A stretch of DNA of 64,000 nt from Kutzneria kofuensis (GCF_014203355.1 NZ_JACHIR010000001.1:806001-870000); one strand, 5' to 3'; shown: positions 18,067 through 30,044, counted from the first letter of the stretch. Made by a program: numbers and translations. Notes: generated by a model from the sequence alone, not told the origin.

Positions 18067-18807
18067 TCAACACGCACGAGTGGAGTCTGGTTGCGCAAAG
18101 TTGTCGGGTCTCCCGGAAAAGCGGGAGACATCGCCGCGACCGGGCCGCCACTCCGGATCGGCCAGGCACCGCTCCAGCAACGGCGGATCCGGCAACACGT
18201 AACTGCGCCGTCCCGTCTCCAGCAGCTTGTCGCTGCGCAACTGCTTGAGCACGTGGTCGACGGTCTTGGCCGACGCCGTCACGAACTGCGCGATCTCCAG
18301 CTGGGTCAGGCCCTTCACCCGCAGCCCACCGCCGTCGACCGGCTCGCCGGACGACTGCGCCCAGCTCAGCAGCTGCTTGGCCACCCGCACCGACACCTCG
18401 AACGAGGCGTGCAGCCGCTGCCGCTGGTCGGCCTGGAACAGCCGCTTGCTCAGCACGTCCGTGACGTACGCCGACAGCGGCGGGTGATCACGCAGCAGGG
18501 TGCGAAAGGTGTGCGCGTCCACGTGCAGCGCGATGCCCGGCGTCCGGGCGATCACGTCCGCGCTGCGCGGCCGGTCGCCCATCACCCCCATCTCCCCCAT
18601 CAGCTCGCCCGCGCCGTAGAAGCCGAGAATGGAGTCGGCGCCGTTGGGGCCGTGCAGCACGACCTTGACCTTGCCGGTCTCGATCAGCAGCACCTCGTCG
18701 CTCGGCGCGCCTTCCGCGATCAGCACCTCGCCCCGCCGGAACGGTCTGGGGCGGCCGGAGTTTCGCAGCAGGGTGCGGACCTGATCGGCTAACCGGTCCT
18801 CGGTCAT
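18067..18807 (-). CDS. Crp/Fnr-family transcriptional regulator with cyclic-nucleotide-binding domain
   Basis: 246 residues. The cNMP-binding domain spans about 20-140; its phosphate-binding cassette reads GELMGEMGVMGDRPRSADV, with Glu72 and Arg81-Ser82 at the positions that hold cyclic nucleotide in Crp, so ligand binding is plausible. The HTH is at about 168-195 (LTQLEIAQFVTASAKTVDHV). A ~45-residue C-terminal extension follows. It is the first gene of a two-gene unit with the cyclase-like protein, which suggests that the second protein makes or mimics the ligand. This is not the Crp (Rv3676-type) global regulator by context. Confidence 0.88.
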   Translation of the reverse strand: MTEDRLADQVRTLLRNSGRPRPFRRGEVLIAEGAPSDEVLLIETGKVKVVLHGPNGADSILGFYGAGELMGEMGVMGDRPRSADVIARTPGIALHVDAHTFRTLLRDHPPLSAYVTDVLSKRLFQADQRQRLHASFEVSVRVAKQLLSWAQSSGEPVDGGGLRVKGLTQLEIAQFVTASAKTVDHVLKQLRSDKLLETGRRSYVLPDPPLLERCLADPEWRPGRGDVSRFSGRPDNFAQPDSTRAC

Positions 18808-18889
18808 GTCACGTTCCCCTCAGCGACGAGCGCAGCCATGGTCGCGGCAGCGCCGCCCGGGCAGCAAGGTCTGGATCGGGTGGCGCGCC

Positions 18890-19262
18890 TCAGCGCCCGG
18901 TATGAGCGGTTTGCGCGCGCTGGATTGTCGCCACGGCCTCGTGCACGCCGACCACCGCCGTGTCGAGCACCAGGTGATCACGCTGCCGCGGCTCGTACTC
19001 GCGAATCTGGATCTCCTCCCACGAGGGCAACGGCAGATCCGGGATGTCCACCTCCCGCGTCGCCACCCGGCGCCGGTGCGCCGTCTTCGCCGGAGACCCA
19101 CTTGCGGGGTCGAGCATCGACCCGGTGCAGACCAACTCCACCTCCAGCAGCCCGACGCCGCACTCCTCGGCGACGGCCAGTCACCCGCCGCGGGTCACCC
19201 TCAGCGGGTTCACGCACTCGACGATCACGTCCGACCCGAGCCGAAGCTGTTCCGCCGCAAGG
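18890..19262 (-). pseudogene. 3' remnant of an AAA-type small-molecule kinase
   Basis: The readable part runs from AEQLRLGSDVIVECVNPLRV through ELVCTG, REVDIPDLPLPSWEEIQIRE and HLVLDTAVV to the stop at 18890. These are the C-terminal blocks of the P-loop kinase group that includes chloramphenicol-phosphotransferase-like proteins. The P-loop half is missing, and a TGA interrupts the frame after NPLRVTRGG, where relatives have Trp. It sits directly behind whiA. Both defects indicate a dead gene. Confidence 0.7.
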
Positions 19263-19271
19263 GAAGGCTTA

Positions 19272-20267
19272 TCAGACGTCGGCCTCCTCGACCTCCAACA
19301 TCTCCGGAGTCACCGCGGATTCCGTGTCGGGCAGCCCCAGCTCGTGCGCGCGCTTGTCGGCCATGGCCAGCAGCCGCCGGATCCGGCCGGCGACGGCGTC
19401 CTTGGTCATCGGCGGCTCGGACAGCTGGCCCAGCTCCTCCAGCGACGCCTGCCGGTTGCTCAGCCGCAGCCGGCCCGCGGTGACCAGGTGGTCCGGCGCC
19501 GACGGGCCGAGGATGTCCAGCGCCCGCTCCACGCGGGCGGCGGCGGCCACCGCGGCGCGGGCGGACCGGCGCAGGTTGGCGTCGTCGAAGTTGGCGAGCC
19601 GGTTGGCGGTGGCGCGGACCTCGCGGCGCATCCGCCGCTCCTCCCACGCCATCACGGAATCGTGAGCGCCCAGCCGGGTCAGCAGCGCGCCGATCGCGTC
19701 ACCGTCGCGGACGACGACCCGGTCCGCGCCGCGCACCTCGCGGGACTTGGCCTGGATGCCCATCCGCCGGGCGGCGCCGACCAGCGCCAGCGCGGCCTCC
19801 GGCCCCGGGCAGGTGACTTCGAGCGCGCTGGAACGGCCGGGCTCGGTCAGCGAGCCGTGCGCCAGGAACGCGCCGCGCCAGGCCGCCTCGGAGTCGCAGG
19901 TGCCGCCGGACACCACCGGCGCGGGCAGCCCCCGCACCGGGCGGCCGCGCGGGTCCAGCAGGCCGGTCTGCCGGGCCAGCCCCTCGCCGTCCTTGACCAC
20001 GCGGACCACCCAGCGGGTGCCCTTGCGCAGCCCACCGGAGGTCAGCACGTGCACGTCGGAGTGGTGCCCGAACAGGTCGTGGATCTCTTTGCGCAGCCGG
20101 CGCGCGGCCGAGCCGGTGTCCAGCTCGGCCTCGACCACCACCCGGCCGGCGACGATGTGCAGGCCACCGGCGAACCGCAGCAGGGAGGAGACCTCGGCCC
20201 GGCGGCAACAGGTCTTGGCCACGGCCAGCCGGCTCAGCTCGTCCTTGACCGCGCCGGTCATCGCCAC
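19272..20267 (-). CDS. whiA: WhiA, sporulation/cell-division transcription regulator
   Basis: 331 residues, usual length. The N-terminal LAGLIDADG-like domain opens with AVKDELSRL, and a C-terminal HTH lies around [20 protein letters not shown] with [15 protein letters not shown]. WhiA works with WhiB to switch on division genes during sporulation in streptomycetes. It is 22 bases after yvcK and forms the end of the uvrC-rapZ-yvcK-whiA unit. In related genomes gap usually follows; here the Crp-cyclase pair intervenes. Confidence 0.96.
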   Translation of the reverse strand: MAMTGAVKDELSRLAVAKTCCRRAEVSSLLRFAGGLHIVAGRVVVEAELDTGSAARRLRKEIHDLFGHHSDVHVLTSGGLRKGTRWVVRVVKDGEGLARQTGLLDPRGRPVRGLPAPVVSGGTCDSEAAWRGAFLAHGSLTEPGRSSALEVTCPGPEAALALVGAARRMGIQAKSREVRGADRVVVRDGDAIGALLTRLGAHDSVMAWEERRMRREVRATANRLANFDDANLRRSARAAVAAAARVERALDILGPSAPDHLVTAGRLRLSNRQASLEELGQLSEPPMTKDAVAGRIRRLLAMADKRAHELGLPDTESAVTPEMLEVEEADV

Positions 20268-20289
20268 TGGTGGTCTCCTCCGCCTCTAC

Positions 20290-21288
20290 TCACACTCGGT
20301 CGTGCAGTCCGTGCAGCTGCAGCGCGTCCCGCAGGCTCAGCGCCAGCGCCGCCGGATCGTGCCGGTCGGCGGCGCCCCCGGCCGTCACGGTGGACAGGTG
20401 CGCCGTCGCCCCCAGGGAGGCCGCGGCAGTGCGCAGCCGCTCCGGGGTCGGCACCGAGTCCACGTCGGCGACCACGGCGTCCACCCGCAGTCTCGGTGCG
20501 TGTTGGCAGAGTACGTCCAAGTGGCGTTCGGGGGAGAAACCGGCGGTCTCACCTGGTTGGGGGACCAGGTTGAGCACGACGACCTTGCATGCGGCGGTGT
20601 CCACCAGCGCCTCGTGCAGCTCCGGCACGAGCAGGTGCGGCAGCACGCTGGTGAACCAAGATCCAGGTCCGAGCAGTACGACGTCCGCGTCGAGCACCGC
20701 CTGGACGGCCTGCGGGCACGCCGTCGGCTGGCCGTTGCGGTCGGCCCGCAGCCGGATCCGCTGCACCTGACCGGGTGTGGTGGCGACCGCCACCTGTCCC
20801 CTGATCCGGCGAACCGCGGTGACGTCCTCGTCCAACCCGGTCACGTCCGCCTCGATGTCCAGCGGGACGTTGCACATCGGTAACACCCGGCCGCGCAGGC
20901 CCATCAGCCGCGCCACCTCGTCCAGCACCGCCACCGGGTCGCCGAGCGTCTCCAGCAGGCCGGCGATCAGCAGGTTGCCGACGGCGTGGCCGGCCAGCGC
21001 CCCGTTGCCGCCGAAGCGGTGCTGGAACACCTCGGCCCACATCCGGCCGCCGTCGTCCTCGGCGGCCAGCGCGGCCAGGGCCTTGCGCAGGTCGCCGGGC
21101 GGCAGCAGGCCGAGCTCCCGGCGCAGGCGGCCGGAGGAGCCGCCGTCGTCGGCGACCGTGACCACGGCCGTCACGTCCGGCGTGAGCAAGCGAAGGGCGC
21201 GCAGGGTCGCCTGCAGGCCATGGCCCCCGCCGAGGGCAACGGCTCGGAGGGGCTTGTCGCGCGCGCCGTCGGGCTGCACGGGGATCAC
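20290..21288 (-). CDS. yvcK: YvcK/CofD-like gluconeogenesis factor
   Basis: 332 residues. The nucleotide-sugar-binding start ALGGGHGLQATLRALR is followed by VVTVADDGGSSGRLRRELG and later LLGPGSWFTSVLPHLLVPEL, all diagnostic of YvcK. These proteins bind UDP-GlcNAc and influence cell-wall precursor and carbon metabolism. The gene overlaps rapZ by 4 bases and is followed by whiA, a conserved trio in Gram-positive bacteria. Confidence 0.95.
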   Translation of the reverse strand: MIPVQPDGARDKPLRAVALGGGHGLQATLRALRLLTPDVTAVVTVADDGGSSGRLRRELGLLPPGDLRKALAALAAEDDGGRMWAEVFQHRFGGNGALAGHAVGNLLIAGLLETLGDPVAVLDEVARLMGLRGRVLPMCNVPLDIEADVTGLDEDVTAVRRIRGQVAVATTPGQVQRIRLRADRNGQPTACPQAVQAVLDADVVLLGPGSWFTSVLPHLLVPELHEALVDTAACKVVVLNLVPQPGETAGFSPERHLDVLCQHAPRLRVDAVVADVDSVPTPERLRTAAASLGATAHLSTVTAGGAADRHDPAALALSLRDALQLHGLHDRV

Positions 21289-22169
21289 TCGCGACCCAGG
21301 TCCCGATGCACGACCTTCACGGTCATACCGTCCTCCGTCGACAGCAGTCCTGAAAGTTCTTCGGAAATCGCCACGCTTCGGTGCTTACCACCGGTGCAGC
21401 CCACAGCCAAGGTCAGGTAGCGCTTGCCCTCCCGACGGTAACCCGCGCCGATCAGCTTCAGCAGCTCGTGGTACCGGTCCAGGAACTCCTCCGCGCCCTC
21501 CTGGCTGAGCACGTAGTTGCGCACGTCCGCGTCCAGGCCGGTCTGCTCGCGCAGCTCCGGGATCCAGAACGGGTTGGGCAGGAAGCGCACGTCCATCACC
21601 AGGTCGGCGTCCATCGGCAGGCCGTACTTGTAGCCGAAGGACAGCACGGTGACCCGGGTGCGGGCGCTGGCCTCGGAGCCGAACGTGTCCTCGATCTTGG
21701 CCCGCAGCTGGTGCACGGACAGCGCGCTGGTGTCCAGCACCAGGTCCGCCGCCTCGCGCAGCGGCGTGAGCAGCAGGCGCTCGGCGGCGATGCCGTCGGC
21801 CAGCCGGCCGTCGCCCTGCAGCGGGTGGCCGCGGCGGACCGACTCGAAGCGGCGCACCAGCACGTCGTCGGTGGCTTCCAGGAACAGCACGCGCGGCTTG
21901 TAGCCGCGGGCGTCGAGGTCCTTGATGATGGCGGCGAGGTCGTCGGTGAAGGCGCGACTGCGCACGTCCATCACGACCGCGACCCGGGTGATCGCGCCGC
22001 GGGCCTGCGCGCCCAGCTCGACCATGGTGGCGATCAGCTCCGGCGGCAGGTTGTCCACGACGAACCAGCCCAGGTCCTCCAGGCACTTCGCGGCGGTGCT
22101 GCGGCCGGCGCCGGACAGCCCCGTCACGACGGCGACCTCGATGCCCGACTTGTTGGCGGGTGCGTTCAC
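21285..22169 (-). CDS. rapZ: RNase adapter RapZ-like P-loop protein
   Basis: 294 residues. Walker A-like GLSGAGRS near residue 19, then [14 protein letters not shown], Walker B-like [20 protein letters not shown] and the C-terminal [15 protein letters not shown]. RapZ senses GlcN6P and guides RNase E in enterobacteria; in actinobacteria, which lack that sRNA circuit, the role is unresolved but nucleotide-sugar sensing is likely. Overlaps uvrC and yvcK by 4 bases each. Confidence 0.95.
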   Translation of the reverse strand: MNAPANKSGIEVAVVTGLSGAGRSTAAKCLEDLGWFVVDNLPPELIATMVELGAQARGAITRVAVVMDVRSRAFTDDLAAIIKDLDARGYKPRVLFLEATDDVLVRRFESVRRGHPLQGDGRLADGIAAERLLLTPLREAADLVLDTSALSVHQLRAKIEDTFGSEASARTRVTVLSFGYKYGLPMDADLVMDVRFLPNPFWIPELREQTGLDADVRNYVLSQEGAEEFLDRYHELLKLIGAGYRREGKRYLTLAVGCTGGKHRSVAISEELSGLLSTEDGMTVKVVHRDLGRE

Positions 22170-24112
22170 GACTTTTCCCTTTCCTTCCCAGCACTCGCCA
22201 GAGTGGCGTGCACGGCTTCCGCGGTGCGCCGGCCCACGCCGGGCACCCCGCTGATCTCATCCACGGTGGCCTCACGCAGCTTGCGCACCGACCCGAAGTG
22301 CTTGAGCAGCGCCGCCTTGCGGGTCTGGCCGAGGCCGGGGACCTGGTCCAGCTCCGAGGTGGTCATGCGCTGCCCGCGCTTCTGGCGGTGGTAGGTGATG
22401 GCGAAGCGGTGAGCCTCGTCCCGCACGCGCTGCAACAGGTACAGCGCCTCGCTGGTGCGCGGCAGGATCACCGGATCGGGTTCGCCCGGCACCCACACCT
22501 CCTCCAGCCGCTTGGCCAGGCCGATCACGGCAACGTCGGTGACGCCGAGCTCGGCCAGCACGTCCGCGGCCACCGCCACCTGTGGCGCGCCGCCGTCCAC
22601 CACCAACAGGTTCGGCGGGTACGCGAACTTGCGCGGCCGCCCCGTCTCCGGGTCGATGCCTGGGCGGTCCGGGTCCACCGGGCCGGCGGCCTCCTGCTGG
22701 TAGCGGGCGAAGCGGCGGCGGACCACCTCGGCGATCGAGCCGACGTCGCCGCCCTCCTTGCCCTCCCGGATCGCGAACCGCCGGTACTCCGACTTGCGGG
22801 CCAGGCCGTCCTCGAAGACGACGAGCGAAGCCACCACGTCCGTGCCCTGCACGTGGCTGACGTCGGTGCACTCGATGCGCAGCGGGGCCGTGTCCAGGCC
22901 GAGCGCGTCCTGCAGCTCCTGCAGCGCCGCCGACCGGGCCGTCAGGTCGCCGGCGCGGCGCAGCTTGTGCTGGGCGAACGCCTCCGCCGCGTTGCGCTGC
23001 ACGGTCTCCATCAGCGCCCGCTTGTCGCCGCGCTGCGGAATGCGCAGCTGCACGCGGGATCCGCGCAGGCCCGACAGCCAGTCCTGCACCGCCTCCGCGT
23101 CGTCCGGCAGCTCCGGCACCAGCACCTCACGTGGCACCGCACTCCCGGTCTGCTCAGCGTCTTCCGCCATCTCCGCCTGGTCGCCGTAGAACTGGCTGAG
23201 GAACTGGTCCACCAGCCCAGCGGTGTCCGTCTCCTCGACCTTGTCGATCACCCAGCCGCGCTGGCCGCGGACCCGGCCGCCGCGCACGTGGAACACCTGC
23301 ACGGACGCCTCGAGTTCGTCCTGCGCGAAGGCCACCACGTCCGCGTCCGTGCCGTCGCCGAGCACGACCGCCTGTTTCTCCAACGCCATCTTCGCCGCGT
23401 TCAGGTCGTCGCGCAGCCTGGCGGCCTTCTCGAACTCCAACTCCTCCGAGGCGGCGAGCATCTCCCGCTCGAGCCGCTTGATCAGGGCGTCGGTCCTGCC
23501 GGCGAGGAAGTCGCAGAAGTCCTCGACGATGTCCCGGTGCTCGTCCGCCGACACCCGGCCCACGCACGGGGCCGAGCACTTGTCGATGTAGCCGAGCAGG
23601 CAGGGCCGCCCGATCTGGCCGTGCCGCTTGAAGACGCCGTTCGAGCACGTTCGCGCCGGGAACACCCGCAGCAGCAGGTCCAGGGTCTCCCGGATGGCCC
23701 ACGCGTGCGAGTACGGGCCGAAGTAGCGCACGCCCTTGCGCCGCGGGCCGCGATACACGTGCAGGCGCGGGAATTCCTCGTTCAGCGTCACCGCGAGCAC
23801 CGGGTACGACTTGTCGTCGCGGTACCGGACGTTGAACCGGGGGTCGAACTCCTTGATCCAGGAGTACTCCAGCTGGAGCGCCTCGACCTCGGTCTTCACC
23901 ACCGTCCACTCGACGCTGGCCGCCGTGGTCACCATCTGCCGGGTGCGCGGGTGCAGTGTCGCCACGTCCGCGAAGTACGACGACAGGCGGCTGCGGAGGC
24001 TCTTGGCCTTGCCGACGTAGATCACCCGGCGGTGCTGGTCGCGGAACTTGTACACGCCAGGGTTGTCGGGGATCGTGCCTGGTGCTGGGCGATAGGTCGA
24101 CGGGTCGGCCAC
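22166..24112 (-). CDS. uvrC: Excinuclease ABC subunit C
   Basis: 648 residues, full length. The GIY-YIG nuclease domain is at the start ([20 protein letters not shown]), a cysteine-rich [20 protein letters not shown] is near 155-190, the UVR motif lies near 210-240, the RNase H-like second nuclease domain carries [11 protein letters not shown], and HhH motifs close the protein ([18 protein letters not shown]). UvrC makes both incisions in nucleotide excision repair. It starts a 4-gene overlapping unit with rapZ, yvcK and whiA. Confidence 0.97.
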   Translation of the reverse strand: MADPSTYRPAPGTIPDNPGVYKFRDQHRRVIYVGKAKSLRSRLSSYFADVATLHPRTRQMVTTAASVEWTVVKTEVEALQLEYSWIKEFDPRFNVRYRDDKSYPVLAVTLNEEFPRLHVYRGPRRKGVRYFGPYSHAWAIRETLDLLLRVFPARTCSNGVFKRHGQIGRPCLLGYIDKCSAPCVGRVSADEHRDIVEDFCDFLAGRTDALIKRLEREMLAASEELEFEKAARLRDDLNAAKMALEKQAVVLGDGTDADVVAFAQDELEASVQVFHVRGGRVRGQRGWVIDKVEETDTAGLVDQFLSQFYGDQAEMAEDAEQTGSAVPREVLVPELPDDAEAVQDWLSGLRGSRVQLRIPQRGDKRALMETVQRNAAEAFAQHKLRRAGDLTARSAALQELQDALGLDTAPLRIECTDVSHVQGTDVVASLVVFEDGLARKSEYRRFAIREGKEGGDVGSIAEVVRRRFARYQQEAAGPVDPDRPGIDPETGRPRKFAYPPNLLVVDGGAPQVAVAADVLAELGVTDVAVIGLAKRLEEVWVPGEPDPVILPRTSEALYLLQRVRDEAHRFAITYHRQKRGQRMTTSELDQVPGLGQTRKAALLKHFGSVRKLREATVDEISGVPGVGRRTAEAVHATLASAGKEREKS

Positions 24113-24180
24113 CCGTCAAGCCTACGGCCGTGGTCTGACAGTTCCCGCACGCGGTCGGCGACCGCGTGCGGGAGCGGGCG

Positions 24181-24654
24181 TCAGGCCAGGACGACGGCGG
24201 CGCCGCTGACCTTCACGTTGACGGCGGTGAGGCCCTCGGTGGCCGGGCCCTTGGTGACGGCGCCGGTGGCCGCGGTGAACGTGCTGCCGTGGCCGGGGCA
24301 GGTGATGACCCCGCCCTGCGGCGCGGCGACGGTGATGCCCTGGTGCGGGCAGGCCGCGTTGAAGGCCTTCACCTCGCCGGCGGTCGGCTGGACCAGCACC
24401 AGCTTGTTGCCGGTGCCGCCCGGCTCGTCGACGACAACGCCGCCGCCGACCGGGACCTGCGCCAGCTTCGCCACCTCGGTGCCGGGGGCGGCCTGCGGCT
24501 TGGGCGAGTCGGTGGTGGTGTTCGTGCCTCCCGACCCGCTGGGGGACGCGCTGCCGCACGCCGTCGTGACCGCACCGCCGGCGACGAGCGCTGCGGCCAG
24601 GCCACACAGCACCTGGCGGCGGTTCGGGTTGGCGATGACCTCGGGCGTCTTCAA
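24181..24654 (-). CDS. Rieske (2Fe-2S) lipoprotein, probably Tat-exported
   Basis: 157 residues when started at TTG 24654, which has a GGAGG site six bases upstream; the longer frame to 24744 has no such support and would bury the signal. The N-terminus has twin arginines (NRRQVL, residues 11-16), a hydrophobic stretch and a lipobox TTAC with Cys33. The Rieske cluster ligands are Cys102 and His104 (CPHQG) and Cys119 and His122 (CPGHG), 14 residues between pairs. It should be a membrane-anchored electron carrier on the outer face. No partner oxidase is adjacent; it sits upstream of uvrC. Confidence 0.85.
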   Translation of the reverse strand: MKTPEVIANPNRRQVLCGLAAALVAGGAVTTACGSASPSGSGGTNTTTDSPKPQAAPGTEVAKLAQVPVGGGVVVDEPGGTGNKLVLVQPTAGEVKAFNAACPHQGITVAAPQGGVITCPGHGSTFTAATGAVTKGPATEGLTAVNVKVSGAAVVLA

Positions 24655-24804
24655 AACAAGCCTCCGTGCGACGTGGTGGGGAGGCCACAGTCCACCAGAC
24701 GCACGTGAGAGCCAGACCAGGATTTGCTCAGAAAGTCCCGACAATCAGGTGGCGCCTACCCGCGCCCCGAACGCGGGTAGGCGCCTATTCCCCGCGACAG
24801 GGCT

Positions 24805-25305
24805 CTAGTTGGCCGAGCCGGCGATGGTGCGCGCCACCGCGAGCACGGCGGTGAACGGCGGCAGCCAGTGCCGGCTGAACGAGGGGGCGTTGGCCCAGCG
24901 CACCCGCCCGTAGGGGGTCATGGTCGGCGGCAGCACGAGGCTGCTGGGCGAGCGCACGAACCGGATCTCCGACGGGGTGCGCAGCTGCACCGGCAGCAGG
25001 GCGACGAGCTCGGCCAGGAACACCCAGTTCTCCTGCGGGCCGGGGATCACCAGCGTCGGCCCGGCCAGCATCCGGGCGCGCAGCTCGGCGAGCACGGCCG
25101 AGCCGATGCGGGCCGGCATCACCAGGCCGGTGGTGGTCGGCCCGAGCGGCAGCAGCACGCCCTGCTCGGTGACGGTGACCTTCCAGCCGAGCATCCGGTA
25201 GTTGGCGACGACCTCACCAAGGGTGCGGCCGAAGCTGCTCTCGGGCGGCTGCGGCGGTTGCACGACGGCCTGCGGGGCTCGTGGCGGCTGGGTCGAGGTA
25301 CGCAT
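24805..25305 (-). CDS. Hypothetical protein, possible primase/polymerase-like domain remnant
   Basis: 166 residues from ATG 25305 (GGAGGAC site). After a proline-rich N-terminus (QPPRAPQAVVQPPQPPES) come strand-helix blocks VTVTEQGVLLPLGPTTTGLV, GPTLVIPGPQENWVFLAELV and LPPTMTPYGRVRWA. The pattern recalls actinobacterial bifunctional primase/polymerase-like proteins, which also often sit head to head with an XRE regulator as here, but the resemblance is faint and no catalytic acidic triad is evident. Function unknown. Confidence 0.7.
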   Translation of the reverse strand: MRTSTQPPRAPQAVVQPPQPPESSFGRTLGEVVANYRMLGWKVTVTEQGVLLPLGPTTTGLVMPARIGSAVLAELRARMLAGPTLVIPGPQENWVFLAELVALLPVQLRTPSEIRFVRSPSSLVLPPTMTPYGRVRWANAPSFSRHWLPPFTAVLAVARTIAGSAN

Positions 25306-25478
25306 TGGCGGACGTCCTCCCGGGTCGGGCGGTCGCTGCGGCGGTGGCCGGCGGGTTCCTCGCCGGGCGCCCTGGTGTGCCAGCAGCGTGCGCCGACCCG
25401 CGGGGGCACCGCCAAACCGCACCCGGATGGGTCTTATCCGGCTGCTGCATCACCGGTCCGGATGAAGGGTCGGCGGTT

Positions 25479-25488
25479 TCATGCATGA
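25479..25488. promoter_or_regulatory. Perfect 10-bp palindrome upstream of the XRE gene
   Basis: TCATGCATGA lies six bases before the predicted -35 box, between two divergent genes; it could be an operator for the regulator. No second copy was noticed. Confidence 0.3.
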
Positions 25489-25494
25489 GGTGAA

Positions 25495-25522
25495 TAGACA
25501 GGCTCTCACCAGCGATTACACT
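25495..25522 (+). promoter_or_regulatory. Likely promoter of the XRE-regulator gene
   Basis: TAGACA (25495-25500) and TACACT (25517-25522) with a 16-base spacer; transcription would begin near 25529, about 26 bases before the start codon. Confidence 0.45.
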
Positions 25523-25554
25523 GTGAACACGCTCAGTGACGGGGGCGAGGTGCC

Positions 25555-27102
25555 ATGGAACCGGTCGGGTTACGGCAAGCCAGCACCGGACGAACATGTC
25601 CGTGTGGCGCCCGCATCGCGGCCGACAACTCGGACCGCCTGTGCACCGCGTGCCGTCGCGGCGCGCGAGCCGACGTGTTCGGCCCGCCTCCGCTGCCGGA
25701 CGGCTTCTGGGACCACCCGGTGCTCGCCGAGGCCTTCGCCGACCAGGACATGGGCGCGCTGATCGGCGGGTATCGCCACCACCCGCAACACCCGCACCGG
25801 ATCACGCAGGACCGGATGGCGGGCTGGCTGGGCATCAGCCAGGCACAACTGTCCCGGTACGAGAACGGGGAGAACCCGATCGACCGGATCGACAAGCTGC
25901 GCGCGTTCGCGGAGGTGCTCCGGGTGCCGCCGGAACGCCTCTGGTTCGACCGCACGGGTCCTCCCCGACCCCGTGACCCCGAGGGCTCCACGGCCCAGGA
26001 CGTCTTCACGCCGTCCTGGGACGCGCTGAGCACTGCCCGGTCCGTCGAAGAGGTGACGAGGAGCGACTTGACTCTCAGCAGAAGGGCGGCGCTGACCGCA
26101 GGCGCCGCGGTAGCGGTAGGACCCTCTCTCGTCGAACCGATGCAGCACTGGCTGACGCCGCTGCAGCCGCTGGCCAAGTGGGCTGCGGGCGGCGCCATCA
26201 GCGCCGACGAGCTCGCGGCGATGCGCACGGTTGTCGACGGACTGCGCGGCTGGTCGGGCGGCGGCGGTGTCGCCCGCAAGGCGGTGCTCGGGCAGCTCAA
26301 CGAGCTGGCCGAGCGGCTGCGCAGGGCGCCGGACTCGCCGACCACCCAGCAGGCGTTCCAGCTGGGCGCCGAGCTGGCCAAGATGGCGGCCAGCATGTCG
26401 TTCGACACCGGCCTGCACGACTCGGCCCAGCGCTACTACGTGCTCGCGGTGCGGATGGCCAAGGCCAGCCGCAACGAGCCGTTCGGCGCGCTGTGCCTGG
26501 CGTCGATGGCCCGGCAGATGTTCGACCTCGGACGCCCCGAGGACGGGCTGGAGCTGGTGCAGCTCGGCCAGTACGGCACGCGTCGCACGGCGACGCCCGC
26601 GCTGCGGGCGCTGCTGCACACCCGTGAGGCGTGGGCGTACGCGCTGCTGGGCCGGGTCAACGAGTTCCACCGGGCGGTCGGCCACGCGCAGGAGTGCTTC
26701 GGCGCGCGGGACCGGTCGGCCGAGCCGACCTGGATGGCGTCGTTCGACGAGGCCGAGATGGAGGGGGTGATCGGCGCCCGGCTGCGCGACCTGGCCCGGC
26801 ACGACCCCACCCAGGCCCCGCTGGCCGAGCGGCACATCCGCCGGGCGCTGGCGCTGCGTGACCCGTCCCGGGTGCGCAGCCGGGTGTTCGACGTGATCGG
26901 CCTGGCCCGCACCCGGCTGGCCACCGGCGAGCCGGAGGCGGCGTGCGAGCTGATCCAGTCCGTGCTGCCGGTGGTGGTGCGGCTGCGGTCCGGCCGGGTC
27001 CGGCGCAAGCTCCAGGACTTCGTGACGGAGTCGGCGCACTACCGCCAGATCAACGCCGTCCGCGAGGTCCAGGACGCCATCCGCGCCGTCAGGACAGCCT
27101 GA
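25555..27102 (+). CDS. XRE-family regulator with zinc-ribbon, HTH and TPR-like helical C-terminus
   Basis: 515 residues. A four-cysteine cluster (Cys15, 17, 30, 33) looks like a small zinc ribbon. The HTH lies at about 83-107 (ITQDRMAGWLGISQAQLSRY). Residues 174-190 read LSRRAALTAGAAVAVG, which mimics a Tat signal in the middle of the protein, a recurring oddity of large actinobacterial XRE proteins. The remaining ~300 residues are helical repeats (for example EAWAYALLGRVNEFHRAVGH) like TPRs. Such proteins probably regulate in response to a bound ligand or peptide. Divergent from the hypothetical gene; ended by a long hairpin. Confidence 0.85.
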   Translation: MEPVGLRQASTGRTCPCGARIAADNSDRLCTACRRGARADVFGPPPLPDGFWDHPVLAEAFADQDMGALIGGYRHHPQHPHRITQDRMAGWLGISQAQLSRYENGENPIDRIDKLRAFAEVLRVPPERLWFDRTGPPRPRDPEGSTAQDVFTPSWDALSTARSVEEVTRSDLTLSRRAALTAGAAVAVGPSLVEPMQHWLTPLQPLAKWAAGGAISADELAAMRTVVDGLRGWSGGGGVARKAVLGQLNELAERLRRAPDSPTTQQAFQLGAELAKMAASMSFDTGLHDSAQRYYVLAVRMAKASRNEPFGALCLASMARQMFDLGRPEDGLELVQLGQYGTRRTATPALRALLHTREAWAYALLGRVNEFHRAVGHAQECFGARDRSAEPTWMASFDEAEMEGVIGARLRDLARHDPTQAPLAERHIRRALALRDPSRVRSRVFDVIGLARTRLATGEPEAACELIQSVLPVVVRLRSGRVRRKLQDFVTESAHYRQINAVREVQDAIRAVRTA

Positions 27103-27116
27103 CAGAGCCGACGCTA

Positions 27117-27161
27117 GGAACGGACCATTCCTCGACTCGGAGTTGAGGAATGGTCCGTTCC
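27117..27161. terminator. Long bidirectional terminator hairpin
   Basis: A perfect 17-bp stem (27117-27133 with 27145-27161) and an 11-base loop between convergent transcription units. Confidence 0.75.
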
Positions 27162-27167
27162 GAACGA

Positions 27168-29414
<2,247 letters not shown>

Positions 29415-29418
<4 letters not shown>

Positions 29419-30032
29419 CGGACCTCCTCGTGGTGCGCCGCGAGCGCGGCCAGATGCGGCGTGGCCAGCCGCTCGACGTACTTCGCCAGCACGTCGACCT
29501 CGATGTTCACCCGGTCGCCCGGCTGTCGGCGGCCCATCGTGGTGAGTTCCAGCGTGGTCGGGATGAGCGCCACCGAGAAGCTGTCGTCGGTGACGTCGAC
29601 GACGGTCAGCGAGATGCCGTCGACCGTGACCGAGCCCTTCTGCACCAGGTAACGGGACAGGGAGGCGGGCACCGCGAACCGGGTCAGCCCGCCGTCGTTG
29701 TGCTCCAGCAGCAGGCCGACGCCGTCCACGTGGCCCTGCACGATGTGGCCGCCGAGGCGCTGGCCCGCGGCCATCGCGCGCTCCAGGTTGACCACGTCGC
29801 CCTCGTGGATCTTGTCCAGGCTGGACCGCTGCAGCGTCTCGTCGACGACGTCCACGGTGAACGTGCCGTCGCCGGTCTCGACGACCGTGAGGCACACGCC
29901 GTTGACCGCGATCGAGTCGCCGTGCTTGGCGTCGGAGGTCACGAGCGGCCCCCTGACGGTCAGCCGCGCCGCGTTCGGCAGCTGCTCGACGGCGACGATC
30001 TCGCCCAGTTCCTCGACGATCCCGGTGAACAC
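29415..30032 (-). CDS. ribE: Riboflavin synthase, alpha chain
   Basis: 205 residues made of two internally repeated lumazine-binding barrels. Each half has a related core: [15 protein letters not shown] in the first and [14 protein letters not shown] in the second; [10 protein letters not shown] marks the linker region. It dismutates two lumazines to riboflavin. It starts 12 bases after ribD and overlaps ribBA. Confidence 0.97.
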
Positions 30033-30044
30033 GGGAATCCCCCT

